From the NCBI GenBank assembly GCA_013041925.1, contig JABDRB010000033.1, forward strand, positions 62,148 to 126,147: DNA of 64,000 nt, given 5' to 3'. The translations under genes and the position numbers were made by a program. Origin of the DNA: Akkermansiaceae bacterium (lineage in GTDB: Bacteria; Verrucomicrobiota; Verrucomicrobiia; Verrucomicrobiales; Akkermansiaceae). Under the pieces are notes generated by a model, which ran no database searches, was not told where the DNA came from, and saw only the letters and a program-made list of their open reading frames with translations. Positions within the stretch are counted from its first letter, which is position 1. Each line of letters starts with the position of its first letter. Shown here piece by piece: positions 45,477-54,852 of this stretch.

Positions 45477-45609
45477 AGTGAATAGCTTCCTCCTTGAATG
45501 TTAGCGTGTCAAGGCCGAGTGAGGGTGGATCGACCCTCTGGATTTTAGATCGGTGTGCGGGTAAAGATCCCCTTGCTCGTGACGCTGTTTCTTCTATGAT
45601 GCGCGGGCG

Positions 45610-46032
45610 ATGATCTCCATCGATCCCATAAACATCCACTTTTGTATTCCCGCCACGGATCCTTTGGGTCGACAAGAGGTGCTCGGGAAAGTTCGTTTTT
45701 TGCCTGATCATGTTGCACTCAGCTGGCGGATGAAAGGCAGCGTTTTTCGTGGTGGTAAGGGTGAAATGACCACGATTGAACTATCATACGGCGAAATCGA
45801 ACACGTCGAGCTCGTTAAGCAGTGGTTTAGAATTCGCCGACTCATCCTCCGTATTTCCAACCCTGAGGTGGTCAAGGATATCCCTGGCGTGGATATGGGG
45901 AAAATGATCCTCCATATCGATGACCGATCACGCGCGGAGGCTGGCAAATTGACGGACCTGATCGATTTTAAGCGATCTCAGTTTATCCTGGATGATCACG
46001 AGCAGCGATTGAAGGCCATGCGGGGCGAGTAA
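45610..46032 (+). CDS. Hypothetical cytoplasmic protein, 140 aa
   Basis: No signal or membrane segment. The composition is mixed alpha/beta, with a strand-rich part (VRFLPDHVALSWRMKG, then TTIELSYGEIEHVELVKQWF) that reads like a PH-type barrel, and a helical Arg/Glu-rich end. No catalytic motif is visible. It diverges from the SHD1/HExxH gene and converges on uvrB. I do not recognise the family. Confidence 0.6.
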   Translation: MISIDPINIHFCIPATDPLGRQEVLGKVRFLPDHVALSWRMKGSVFRGGKGEMTTIELSYGEIEHVELVKQWFRIRRLILRISNPEVVKDIPGVDMGKMILHIDDRSRAEAGKLTDLIDFKRSQFILDDHEQRLKAMRGE

Positions 46033-46062
46033 GACGGTCGCTCCGGCTGCGTGGTGGGTTTT

Positions 46063-48177
46063 CTACGAGCGCTTGAGCTGTTTGATCTGATCTCTGAGGT
46101 GAGCAGCCCGCTCAAATTCTAATTTGGCGGCGGCCTCACGCATTTCCTCCTCAAGTTCAGAGATGACCTGCACGGCATTGTAGCTGGCTTGATCCTCGGC
46201 CACCATCCCTTGATTAAAGTCCTCAGAGGACTCCTTGTTGGCCTCGTAGTGACTCAGGCTTTCCTGAACGGCACGGACGACGCTTTGAGGTGTGATGCCG
46301 TGCGTTTCATTGTGGGCCAGCTGACGGCTACGGCGGTGCTCGGTGATATTGAGCAAGGCTTGGATCGAGTCGGTGACTACGTCACAGAAAAGCACACACT
46401 CGCCGTTAATGTGGCGGGCGGCGCGGCCGGCGGTCTGGATGAGCGAGGTTTCATTGCGAAGAAACCCTTCTTTATCGGCGTCGAGGATACAGACGAGAGA
46501 TACTTCCGGGAGGTCGAGCCCTTCACGCAGGAGGTTGATGCCAACCAATACGTCCACCTCGGCATTGCGCAGTGCGCGCAGGATTTCCACCCGTTCAATG
46601 GCGCTGACGTCGGCATGGATATAGCGCACCTTAAGGCCAGTTTCTTGGATGTATTCGGACAGGTCCTCAGCGGTTTTTTTGGTCAGTGTGGTGATCAGGA
46701 CACGTTCACAACGATCGACTCGATCCCGGCACATGTCGATGGTTTCATCGATCTGTCCCTTGAGGGGTTTTAGCGTGATCACGGGGTCGATCAGCCCAGT
46801 CGGACGGATGATTTGTTCGACGATCAGGTGGGCTCCAGCGGTGTGTACATCGAAGTCGTCGATGCCCTGATCGGCACCGCTCGGGGTGATGCCTTGGCGG
46901 ATTTTTTTCAGCGCTTGGGCGGCGGAGAGTTCGCCACGTTTCCACGGGATGAATTTTTTGTTATCCGGGCGTGAGTTGATAAACTCAAACGGTCCGGGTG
47001 TGGCGGAGATGTAGACCCGCTGGCGGGTCATCTGCATAAATTCATTAAACTTGAGCGGTCGGTTATCGAGCGCGCTGGGGAGTCGGAATCCGTGATCGAC
47101 CAGCGTGGTCTTACGGCTTTTGTCACCTTCATACATGCCGCCGACTTGGGGCACGCTGACGTGGCTCTCGTCCATGAGCAGAAGGTAGTCGTCGGGGAAG
47201 AAATCGAGCAGCGTGTATGGTCGGGCGCCCGGTTCACGACCGGTGAGGTGGCGCGAGTAGTTCTCGATACCTTGGCAGAACCCCATTTCCTGCATCATCT
47301 CGATATCAAAGTCGGTGCGCATACGGATACGCTGCGCCTCGATGAGCTTGTCGTTTTTTTCAAACCATGCAACCCGCTCGGTCGCCTCTTTCTTGATCGC
47401 GCGGATCGCCGTGTTGAGTTTATTTTTATCGGTGACAAATTGCTTGGCGGGAAAAAAGGTATGGCTGTCGAGCGTATCCATCCTCGTTCCTGTGAGCGCG
47501 TTGATTTGCGAGATCCGTTCGATTTCATCCCCAAAGAACTCCACGCGAATGGCGGTGTCTTCAAGGTAGGCGGGGTGCACTTCTACCACATCACCACGGA
47601 CACGGAACTGACCGCGCGAAAAGGCGATGTCGTTGCGCTCAAACATCAGGCTAACGAGCCCGGTGAGGAAGTCTTCACGATCCAATTCGTCACCCACTTT
47701 CACTGGGAGCATCATGTTCTGGTAGTCCTCAGGTGACCCGAGTCCATAGATGCAGGAGACGGAGGCGACCACGATCACGTCTTCGCGCGTGATCAACGAT
47801 CCCATGGTGCTGAGTCGGAGTCTCTCGATTTCTTCATTGATCGAGCTATCTTTTTCGATGTAGGTGTCGGATCGCGGGATGTAGGCTTCGGGTTGGTAAT
47901 AATCGAAATAGGACACAAAGTATTCGACGGCATGGTCGGGGAAGAAATTTTTCAGTTCCGAGTAGAGTTGCGCGGCCAGGGTTTTGTTATGGCTCATCAC
48001 CAGCGTTGGTTTACCGACACGTTCGATGATGTTGGCCGCGGTAAAGGTTTTGCCTGAGCCGGTGACGCCGAGGAGGGTTTGGTGGGGGTTGCCTGCCTCG
48101 ATCGACTTCACCAATTTTTCGATGGCAGGACCTTGGTCGCCGGACGGGGAGTAATCGCTGTGGAGTGTAAATGGCAA
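46063..48177 (-). CDS. uvrB: Excinuclease ABC subunit B
   Basis: About 704 residues from TTG at 48177, which gives the family-like N-terminus PFTLHSDYSPSGDQGPAIEK. The frame extends to 48258 but the extra residues are not UvrB-like; GTG at 48219 is another option. Motifs: Walker A GVTGSGKTFTAANI, the beta-hairpin EYFVSYFDYYQPEAYIPRSD, LLMDESHVSVPQ, and a C-terminal UVR coiled coil (LEFERAAHLRDQI). UvrB verifies damage handed over by UvrA in nucleotide excision repair. The C-terminus is slightly longer than in E. coli. Confidence 0.96.
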   Translation of the reverse strand: MPFTLHSDYSPSGDQGPAIEKLVKSIEAGNPHQTLLGVTGSGKTFTAANIIERVGKPTLVMSHNKTLAAQLYSELKNFFPDHAVEYFVSYFDYYQPEAYIPRSDTYIEKDSSINEEIERLRLSTMGSLITREDVIVVASVSCIYGLGSPEDYQNMMLPVKVGDELDREDFLTGLVSLMFERNDIAFSRGQFRVRGDVVEVHPAYLEDTAIRVEFFGDEIERISQINALTGTRMDTLDSHTFFPAKQFVTDKNKLNTAIRAIKKEATERVAWFEKNDKLIEAQRIRMRTDFDIEMMQEMGFCQGIENYSRHLTGREPGARPYTLLDFFPDDYLLLMDESHVSVPQVGGMYEGDKSRKTTLVDHGFRLPSALDNRPLKFNEFMQMTRQRVYISATPGPFEFINSRPDNKKFIPWKRGELSAAQALKKIRQGITPSGADQGIDDFDVHTAGAHLIVEQIIRPTGLIDPVITLKPLKGQIDETIDMCRDRVDRCERVLITTLTKKTAEDLSEYIQETGLKVRYIHADVSAIERVEILRALRNAEVDVLVGINLLREGLDLPEVSLVCILDADKEGFLRNETSLIQTAGRAARHINGECVLFCDVVTDSIQALLNITEHRRSRQLAHNETHGITPQSVVRAVQESLSHYEANKESSEDFNQGMVAEDQASYNAVQVISELEEEMREAAAKLEFERAAHLRDQIKQLKRS

Positions 48178-48270
48178 AAGATGGAGGGGACGGGTGACTT
48201 GTGAATCTTGCCTTAGCACAGGATCGGTGATTGAACAAATGCGGAGATCGGGACACAAAGGGCAAGCGTG

Positions 48271-48804
48271 ATGGAGAAAGGAAAAAATCCAAGAGAAAAA
48301 GTCCGTGCCGCCCTGCTGCCGCGCGGGCCGATGGCACTGGCGGAGCCCGAGAAGGAGTTGCGATTTACGCGTGCGGCTCAGGCGCCTATTTTTTTTGCGG
48401 CGGCTGTGTTGTTGTTTGCGGCGAGTATGGCGGTGTTTATTTTATCGACTCAAGATTGGGGGATGGCTGGACCGATGTTGGACGGCTGGTTGTGGCTTTG
48501 TCTTCCTGGTGGGCTGCTGTGTTACGCGATGCTTCGGCTCGGGCTACGCTGCACCCGTCACGCCTACATCATCCTCAACCCGCTGGGTATCGAGATCTTT
48601 CCCTTTTTTAAGGCGCGTCAAAACTTGCAAGTGATTTACTGGAGTCAGGTGGCCGAGGCTGAGGTGAAAGCCGGAAGTCTGGTTATTCATTTTTCCGAGG
48701 AAAAAACAAGTGGTGTTATGGCCACGCTGAAGCCGATCCCACGGCGGCGCAGACCGCTGCTTGAAAGCGCCGTGGAAGGCGTGATGAAAAAGCGGCGGAA
48801 TTAA
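48271..48804 (+). CDS. Hypothetical two-helix membrane protein
   Basis: About 177 residues. A basic N-terminus is followed by two membrane helices (about 36-58 and 68-90) and a soluble beta-rich domain beginning ITRHAY-like (CTRHAYIILNPLGIEIFPFF). That layout resembles small bacterial PH-domain membrane proteins. It diverges from uvrB. The start could also be at the internal MALAEPEK methionine. Function unknown. Confidence 0.6.
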   Translation: MEKGKNPREKVRAALLPRGPMALAEPEKELRFTRAAQAPIFFAAAVLLFAASMAVFILSTQDWGMAGPMLDGWLWLCLPGGLLCYAMLRLGLRCTRHAYIILNPLGIEIFPFFKARQNLQVIYWSQVAEAEVKAGSLVIHFSEEKTSGVMATLKPIPRRRRPLLESAVEGVMKKRRN

Positions 48805-48845
48805 GGGTTGGAATTTAGTGTTTAACCCTTAATACGTGGGCACGC

Positions 48846-49358
48846 ATGCGCCCGATATCAATCCAAATCCAGTCCGTGATGGACGCCTTCGGCCAGCAAG
48901 GTTGGCAGTTCGAACACCTTGAGGGGAAGGACGTGATCCGCACCGCTTTTGAGGCATACCACACCCAGGTGCAACTCCATGCCCAGGCCTTTCCTCAGCT
49001 GAATGCCGTATCCGTGGTCGGGGAGACCCCGATGGAGCTCGAGGTCGAGCAGGAACCGCTCGTGCTCGAACTCCTCGCCCGCGCCAATAAAAGAATCACG
49101 CTGGGCAGCTTGGAATACGATCTTGACCGATCCCAAGTGATGTTCCGGATCACCAACCTGTTTGAGCGAGATAAATACGATGCCGATATTATTTCCTCGA
49201 TGGTCCATTCCGCCATTGCCGAGGTCGACCGAATCACGCCATACGTCGGGGTGGTGCAACAAACACCTGAGGATTTGTTGGATGATCTTTCTGTTGAGCG
49301 TTTGCTCTTGCGTGACGACCTGATCCCGCCGGTGCCAGCGGATGATGAGCTGGAGTGA
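48846..49358 (+). CDS. YbjN-like domain protein
   Basis: 170 residues, cytoplasmic. The sequence runs VMDAFGQQGWQFEHLEGKDV, then FPQLNAVSVVGETPMELEVE, ITLGSLEYDLDRSQVMFRIT, and a helical end with MVHSAIAEVDRITPYVGVV. This order of strands and final helix matches the YbjN/sensory-transduction-regulator fold. The family is related to type III secretion chaperone folds and has no defined enzyme activity. It lies 41 bases after the membrane protein gene. Confidence 0.6.
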   Translation: MRPISIQIQSVMDAFGQQGWQFEHLEGKDVIRTAFEAYHTQVQLHAQAFPQLNAVSVVGETPMELEVEQEPLVLELLARANKRITLGSLEYDLDRSQVMFRITNLFERDKYDADIISSMVHSAIAEVDRITPYVGVVQQTPEDLLDDLSVERLLLRDDLIPPVPADDELE

Positions 49359-49393
49359 TGACGCCACAAGAGACGGGCTCGAGAAAAACGCGC

Positions 49394-50116
49394 CTATGGC
49401 CTTGCGGTCAGTCCGCTTTCAAGGGTCTTGAGGAGGAAGATTTTTAAATACCCCCACGAATCCATAAATTCGTTTGCCCAGTGGTGCCATGTCAGGTTGC
49501 CAGGTGCGAGGCAGAGGATGACCGAGAGCACAACGACATTGGCGAGATAGATGATGACGAGGGAAAAGAAAATACCATTTTCCTTCAGGTCGGGTTGATC
49601 GCGGGGGATCATCCAGAGGGTCCAGAGCAGGTGGAACACCCAGCTAAAACCGATCAGCATGTAGAGTGCTTCGTTGTGGTAGGGGATCTGAAAAAATACC
49701 CCGAGGAGCGTGGAGCTCGCTAGGATCACAACCGACCAGAAGGGGACGAAGTAAGGGGAGAGCGCGATCAGCACGTTACTCTTATTGGTCATTACGTATC
49801 CGCCATCGGCGGTGACACGAATCCCCGCGACCCTGCCACCGCAGGCGTAGACAAAGATAGCATGGGTGAGTTCATGCCCGAGCACATAGAAGTAGAGAAA
49901 CATCCGCTGAAGTAGTCCGGTGAAAAACCATCCCGCCATCAGAAACATACCGACCCCAAAAAAGAGAAAGTGCCGCGTGGCAAGGAGATCGGTCCAGAAG
50001 GTCCCGTTGTCGCCGCTGACATTAAACAGGGCACGGGTGGTGATGATGCAGAATGGAAGTAGCGCCAGCGCCAGTAGCCAGCGCCAGAGACGCTGCGATA
50101 GGTTCAGGTGAATCAT
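49394..50116 (-). CDS. Integral membrane metalloprotease-like protein (HExxH in membrane)
   Basis: About 240 residues from the ATG at 50116. Six or so hydrophobic helices; LYFYVLGHELTHAIFVYACG holds an HExxH zinc motif inside or beside a helix, as in M50/site-2 or related membrane peptidases. GGRVAGIRVTADGGYVMT follows, as in M50 proteins where a glycine-rich strand follows. The frame continues upstream to 50422 through a very Arg-rich stretch; a start at 50179 (MGRREGLTSIQAAIAETAGD) is possible. A second ligand motif (NPxxD) is not obvious, so activity is uncertain. Confidence 0.65.
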   Translation of the reverse strand: MIHLNLSQRLWRWLLALALLPFCIITTRALFNVSGDNGTFWTDLLATRHFLFFGVGMFLMAGWFFTGLLQRMFLYFYVLGHELTHAIFVYACGGRVAGIRVTADGGYVMTNKSNVLIALSPYFVPFWSVVILASSTLLGVFFQIPYHNEALYMLIGFSWVFHLLWTLWMIPRDQPDLKENGIFFSLVIIYLANVVVLSVILCLAPGNLTWHHWANEFMDSWGYLKIFLLKTLESGLTARP

Positions 50117-50550
50117 GCCGTCGCCCGCCGTCTCCGCTATCGCGGCTTGGATCGAGGTCAGCCCCTCGCGCCTTCCCATGCGGCGGTTGGCGCGCTGCTT
50201 CGCCCGCACGTTGGCATCGTGGAATGCCTGCCGTAGGCTCGGTCGTCCCGCCCGGCGGACGTTGTTCGCCCTTGCACTCCGGGCTCCCCGCCGTCTGCGG
50301 TGCAATGGTTTCCTGCTCGATCTCATAGGGGGAGGACGTGGTGATCTGGCGCAGGGTGATGTGTTTCTTCCCCTCGCGCGATGTTTAAGATGACTTAAAT
50401 AATGCCCGACTGCAATACGCAAATTGAGGCGTAGAAGCCATGAAACATCATCGCCTGAGTCGTACAGAGAACGCTGAGAGCCATCTGCAAGGCTTTTTTT
50501 TTGATTCCGTGATTGGTGTTTTGTTTTCTAACTGATAGGGGTGGGTCGTC
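50117..50550. other. 434-base gap: Arg-rich upstream frame and a hairpin with long T-run
   Basis: The minus strand is open from the membrane protease up to 50422 and would encode an Arg/Ala-rich, low-complexity peptide, possibly an N-terminal extension. On the plus strand, AGCC-ATCTGCAA-GGCT (50483-50498) precedes nine T, and AGGCG/CGCCT (about 50432-50465) can pair upstream. This could be a small RNA or leader ahead of the DUF2851 gene. Nothing else is recognised. Confidence 0.3.
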
Positions 50551-51921
50551 ATGTCTGCCTACTTGGAGTTATTGGAACGTGTTTGTGTGTCGGGTGACGT
50601 GGTGTGTGAGGACATGGCGCTTGTCCTTCCCGATGAGTTACAGCTTCAGGCACTTTGGTTTGCGGGGCAGATGGGGCGTGACTTTGTGACCGTGGACGGT
50701 CGGTCGGTGAGGGTCGTGCAGTTTGGTCACTGGAATCATGCTGCGGGGCCTGATTTTTTGCACACCTCGGTGGTGGTTGATGGTGAGTTGCTGGCGGGGC
50801 CGTTGGAGTTGGATCACACGGCGTCTGACTGGGAGGCGCATGGACATTCGGTGAACGAGGCCTTTAATGAGGTGGTGTTGCATGTGGTGTTTACCGAAGG
50901 GGATCGGGCGTATTTTACGCGGACGGCGGAGCACCGTGAAGTGCCTCGGGTGGTGGTGCCGGAGGATCTTTGTCGTGAGGCATTAAACATGCCACGGGTT
51001 GATGTGGCGGCGGCCCACCCTGGCCGTTGTTTTTTTCCGTTGGCAGATATGCCAGAGCGAGATATCCGCGCGCTCATGCTTGAGTCGGCAACGCACCGAG
51101 CACGCACCAAAGCGCGGCGGAGGGCGCGAACCGTGGATGTGCTCGGCGAGGACGAGTGGCTCTGGCAGGCCGTTGCGGAGACCCTCGGATACCGTCCGAA
51201 CAAGTTGGCGATGACTCTTCTGGCTCAGCGTTTACCCATCGGTGATTTGATCAAAAAGGCTGATTCGGTGGAGGCCATGATGTTTGGTGCAGCTGGATTT
51301 TTATCGGCTGAGATTTACGAGCAGGCGGCTGGGGAGAGCCGGGATTACCTACGCGGGCTTTGGGAGGCGTGGTGGCGTGTGCGCTCCGACCACGAGCCGG
51401 CGCCTGAGCGGAAGATTCCTTGGAAACTCTCGGGGATCCGACCGGTTAACCACCCACAGCGGAGGCTAGCGGGGTTGGCGCAGATCGCAGGACGATGGAA
51501 GGCGTTTTCAAAAGCCTGCCAATCGGTGGGTGGTGTGGTTGAGTGGGTGGAGCAGCTTGAAGACGACTACTGGAGTCATCACTACACGTTGAAGTCGAGA
51601 CGCAGTGACCGGAGGCTGGCACTGATGGGGGTCGATCGCGTCAGAGATTTTCAAATCAATCACCTCCTGCCAGTGAAGCTTGCTGCCGGTGACCGGTCGG
51701 CGTGGGAGTTTTATCAGAAAGCCCCAGCTCCAGCATTGAGTGAAAAGGTGGACAAGGCATCGGTGCGTTTGTTTGGAAATACACGCGATAGAAAAAAATA
51801 CCTCCGCAAGGCGTGGCAACATCAGGCGTTGCTGCAAATTTACCAAGACTTCTGCCTGCGTGATGTCAGCGACTGCGCCGAGTGCCCATTCCCTGAACAG
51901 CTCGCGCAGTGGCGCGGGTGA
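50551..51921 (+). CDS. DUF2851 family protein
   Basis: 456 residues, cytoplasmic. The family core is clear: VQFGHWNHAAGPDFLHTSVV, then LELDHTASDWEAHGHSVNEA and NEVVLHVVF. The C-terminal half is helical with a closing cluster of four Cys (FCLRDVSDCAECPFPEQL), a possible metal site. The N-terminal core resembles a nuclease-like fold by its D/E/H pattern, but no function is established. It starts shortly after a hairpin/T-run. Its order and size match family members in Bacteroidetes and Verrucomicrobia. Confidence 0.88.
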   Translation: MSAYLELLERVCVSGDVVCEDMALVLPDELQLQALWFAGQMGRDFVTVDGRSVRVVQFGHWNHAAGPDFLHTSVVVDGELLAGPLELDHTASDWEAHGHSVNEAFNEVVLHVVFTEGDRAYFTRTAEHREVPRVVVPEDLCREALNMPRVDVAAAHPGRCFFPLADMPERDIRALMLESATHRARTKARRRARTVDVLGEDEWLWQAVAETLGYRPNKLAMTLLAQRLPIGDLIKKADSVEAMMFGAAGFLSAEIYEQAAGESRDYLRGLWEAWWRVRSDHEPAPERKIPWKLSGIRPVNHPQRRLAGLAQIAGRWKAFSKACQSVGGVVEWVEQLEDDYWSHHYTLKSRRSDRRLALMGVDRVRDFQINHLLPVKLAAGDRSAWEFYQKAPAPALSEKVDKASVRLFGNTRDRKKYLRKAWQHQALLQIYQDFCLRDVSDCAECPFPEQLAQWRG

Positions 51922-52031
51922 TGGGCGTGATCAGCATGATTTTTTAGTGTCACAATGCATTTCAGGCTGGTGGTTGGTGGTCGGTAGGCTATGCAATGAT
52001 CCGCAGCAAGAAGTGTGAACACCCAAGAAAC

Positions 52032-53222
52032 ATGATCGAGCATAACCACGAGGCTTATCTGAAACAGAAAAAGGCGGTTGTCGAAGAATTCGAGGAGCAA
52101 TTCGGATTGGCCCCGTTTTGGCTTGTTGCCGCACCATCGAGGGTGAACCTGATTGGTGAGCACATTGATTATTGTGATGGCTTTGTGCTGCCATTGGCGA
52201 TCAACCGTTATATCATGATTGCCGCGGCACCCAACGGGACGTCGCAGGCCAATCTCATCTCCACCCTCTTTCCCGACGAACCAGCAATGGTGATGTTAGA
52301 TGAAAACCCTGAAGCCGGTGCCCCCCACTGGGCGAACTACATCCGAGGCGTGCTGGATGGTTTTCGCAAAAAAGGATTCTGGCCATTGCCAGGGTTTGAC
52401 GCGCTGATTCATTCGACCATCCCACTCGGGGCTGGTTTATCAAGCTCGGCAGCCATTGAGGTGGCGGCAGCGACCATGGTGGAGGGGTTGTTGGGGATTG
52501 ATATCAACCCTAAAAATAAGGCACTCCTCTGTCAGCGAGCCGAGCATAAGTTTGCGGGTGTACCATGTGGAATCATGGACCAGTTCGCGTCGGTTTTTGG
52601 TAAAAAGGATCATTTGATCCTGATCGATTGTCGCTCCGAAGAGGCTCAGGCGATTCCCTTTGCCGATGACTCGGTTGAGGTCATCATTGCGGATACCAAA
52701 GTCCAGCACGAGTTGAGCGATGGCAGTTACTCCAACCGGAGGAAACAAACAGAAATTGCCCTTTCCATACTGGGTAAAAAATCTTGGCGTGAGGTGAGCA
52801 TGGCAGAACTTGAGGCACAACAGGATCATATGAGTGACGTGGTTTACCGTCGTGCCCGCCACGTGGTGACAGAAATCGATCGCACTCAGAAAGCGGCGAT
52901 GGCCTTGGCTCGAGGTAAAACCCATGAGGTGGGTGAGTTGATGGCAGCGAGCCATAAGTCACTGCGGGATGATTTTGAAGTATCTTGTAAGGAGCTCGAT
53001 ATCATGGTGGAGGCGGCATGGGCCATTGGTCAATCGGGCGGGGTCTTAGGGAGTCGAATGACAGGGGGTGGCTTTGGGGGGTCCACGGTCACCATTGCCC
53101 TAGCTGACCAGGCGGAGGCCGTTATGGATGAGATGAGGCGTCGCTACCAGGAGGAGACGGGGATTGAGCCTTATATTTTTGCGACCCGTGCCGTGGGTGG
53201 AGTTCGTCTGGAGGAACTTTAA
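52032..53222 (+). CDS. galK: Galactokinase
   Basis: About 396 residues from the ATG at 52032 (MIEHNHEAYLKQKKAVVEEF); an ATG at 52008-region or 51996 is less likely. GHMP kinase motifs: APSRVNLIGEHIDYCDGFVL (galactokinase signature), PLGAGLSSSAAIEVAAA (ATP site), and GSRMTGGGFGGSTV. It phosphorylates galactose for the Leloir pathway. No galT or galE is adjacent. Its stop overlaps that of the convergent SpoIIE phosphatase by four bases. Confidence 0.95.
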   Translation: MIEHNHEAYLKQKKAVVEEFEEQFGLAPFWLVAAPSRVNLIGEHIDYCDGFVLPLAINRYIMIAAAPNGTSQANLISTLFPDEPAMVMLDENPEAGAPHWANYIRGVLDGFRKKGFWPLPGFDALIHSTIPLGAGLSSSAAIEVAAATMVEGLLGIDINPKNKALLCQRAEHKFAGVPCGIMDQFASVFGKKDHLILIDCRSEEAQAIPFADDSVEVIIADTKVQHELSDGSYSNRRKQTEIALSILGKKSWREVSMAELEAQQDHMSDVVYRRARHVVTEIDRTQKAAMALARGKTHEVGELMAASHKSLRDDFEVSCKELDIMVEAAWAIGQSGGVLGSRMTGGGFGGSTVTIALADQAEAVMDEMRRRYQEETGIEPYIFATRAVGGVRLEEL

Positions 53223-54805
53223 GCTCGGGCATTCACATCCATAGCAAACAGGCAGACGTCATCCTCGAACTTGCCATCTGCGGCGTGGCGGCGTGCTTGA
53301 TCAATCAGCGTATCGAGGCTTATTTCGAGGTCGTCGTTGATGCTGTTTTGCATGGTCGAGGTGATGTGCTCGATCCCCATTTGTTCAGCCGAGGTATTTT
53401 CGACCTCATGTAAACCATCCGTAAAGAGGAGCATGCGATCGATCTCATTGAGGGAGACGGATTCTACGCTGTATGTGGCATGCGGAATAAGCCCGAGGGC
53501 TGGGCTGGGTTTGCCGTTGTTGGGAGTGAGCTGCGCACTTTTCTTGGTATGCACAACGATGGGTGCAGGGTGGCCGGCGCAGGAGTAGCTCAACGTGCCT
53601 TCTTTGTTATTGATCACACAGTAGATCGCGGTGGCAAACAGGGTGACGCTCGCGCGCTCGAGAATCGAGACAAGCCCTTCGTTGATGCCGTGGAGAAACC
53701 AATCGGGGTTGGTGGCGGAGTCCCGTTCTTTTTCCATTAGTCCGCGGAGCATCGATACGATCAGGGATGCCCGCACGCCGTGACCCATGACATCACAGAG
53801 GAAAATGCCGATGCTGTCTTCGGATAGCGGCATGATCTCGAAAAAGTCGCCCGCCATCTCCGATGCGGGGGAGTATCGGCTGCTGAAGGTGATTTCACGC
53901 TCGTGGTTTTGTAATGCAATTCCGGCCACAGCTCGGGGTAACAAGGCGTGTTGAATCTCACGTGCGAGATGAAGTTCCTCCTCGAATGCCACATTGCGGG
54001 TATGAAGCTCCTCGGCCACAGTGGAGAGCTTACGCTGGGTTTTGACTAAATTGGTGATGTCACTGGTGATGCCAAAGGTTCCGAGCAGTTTGCCCTTGCG
54101 ATCCAACCATGGGAGTTTGGTGATTTCCACCCATGTGTCATCCTTGCCCTCCCAGTTCTCACGTTGGATGGTGTTGATCTGGGGTTCGCGTGACTGCATG
54201 ATACGGATCTCATCGGATCGTGCCATATCGGCATGGGCTTGGCCAAAAAAGTGGTGATCGGTCTTCCCTAGGAGGTCTTGCTCGGTCTCAGCACCGAGTC
54301 TCTTGGCGATGGATGCGTTAGCGATGACAAATCGGGATTCCTTGTCTTTGTAATAGACGTTGACGGGGATGTTTTCGATGAGTTCCCGAAGTCGGTATCT
54401 TTCCTCATCAAGTGCGACTTCCGCGGCTTTTCGTTGGGAGATATCAATGATGGTCCCGACCATACGGACCGCTTTCCCTTGGGGGTCGCGGGTTGCGATT
54501 CCGCGGATGCGTAGCCAGTGCCATGATCCGTCTGGGTGTCGGTAACGACACTCGCAAGCGAGGATATCCTGTCCGTTATCAGCGAGCGCGTTGTTCAGGG
54601 TTTGATGGAAATGTGGGAGATCGTCCTCGTGAAGGAGATCTTGGGCGTGGGTGATGATGTTTGGCGCCCTAGCGGCCTCGTGTCCCAAGATTTTTAACGC
54701 ATGTTCCGAGTAGTCGATGTCATCCTCACCCACATACCAGTCCCAGACACCTTCGTTGGATGCTTTCAGTGCGAGTTCGAGTCGATCTTGAGAATGGGTT
54801 GCCAT
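53219..54805 (-). CDS. PAS-domain SpoIIE/PP2C-type serine phosphatase
   Basis: About 528 residues from the ATG at 54805 (MATHSQDRLELALKASNEGV). Two PAS/PAC sensors: the first about 10-125 (WDWYVGEDDIDYSEHALKIL, PDGSWHWLRIRG), the second about 135-255 (VYYKDKESRFVIANASIAKR). A short coiled linker leads to a SpoIIE-type PP2C domain with LAREIQHALLP, SEMAGDFFEI, FLCDVMGHGVRASLI and DRMLLFTDGLHE. Such proteins dephosphorylate anti-anti-sigma factors in partner-switching or act as response outputs. No STAS or anti-sigma gene is adjacent. Confidence 0.93.
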   Translation of the reverse strand: MATHSQDRLELALKASNEGVWDWYVGEDDIDYSEHALKILGHEAARAPNIITHAQDLLHEDDLPHFHQTLNNALADNGQDILACECRYRHPDGSWHWLRIRGIATRDPQGKAVRMVGTIIDISQRKAAEVALDEERYRLRELIENIPVNVYYKDKESRFVIANASIAKRLGAETEQDLLGKTDHHFFGQAHADMARSDEIRIMQSREPQINTIQRENWEGKDDTWVEITKLPWLDRKGKLLGTFGITSDITNLVKTQRKLSTVAEELHTRNVAFEEELHLAREIQHALLPRAVAGIALQNHEREITFSSRYSPASEMAGDFFEIMPLSEDSIGIFLCDVMGHGVRASLIVSMLRGLMEKERDSATNPDWFLHGINEGLVSILERASVTLFATAIYCVINNKEGTLSYSCAGHPAPIVVHTKKSAQLTPNNGKPSPALGLIPHATYSVESVSLNEIDRMLLFTDGLHEVENTSAEQMGIEHITSTMQNSINDDLEISLDTLIDQARRHAADGKFEDDVCLFAMDVNARA

Positions 54806-54852
54806 TTGCCCACCAATGAAGCCACAGAAAGCCAAAGAATCAACCTGGAATG

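Noticed and set aside
45570-45602. GTGACGCTGTTT segment resembling the 3' arm of the glnB terminator (43119-43130)
   Set aside because: Only about a dozen bases match and no partner arm is present, so it is probably coincidence.
46189-46773. Plus-strand open frame of 194 codons inside uvrB
   Set aside because: Antisense shadow of uvrB; no independent signals.
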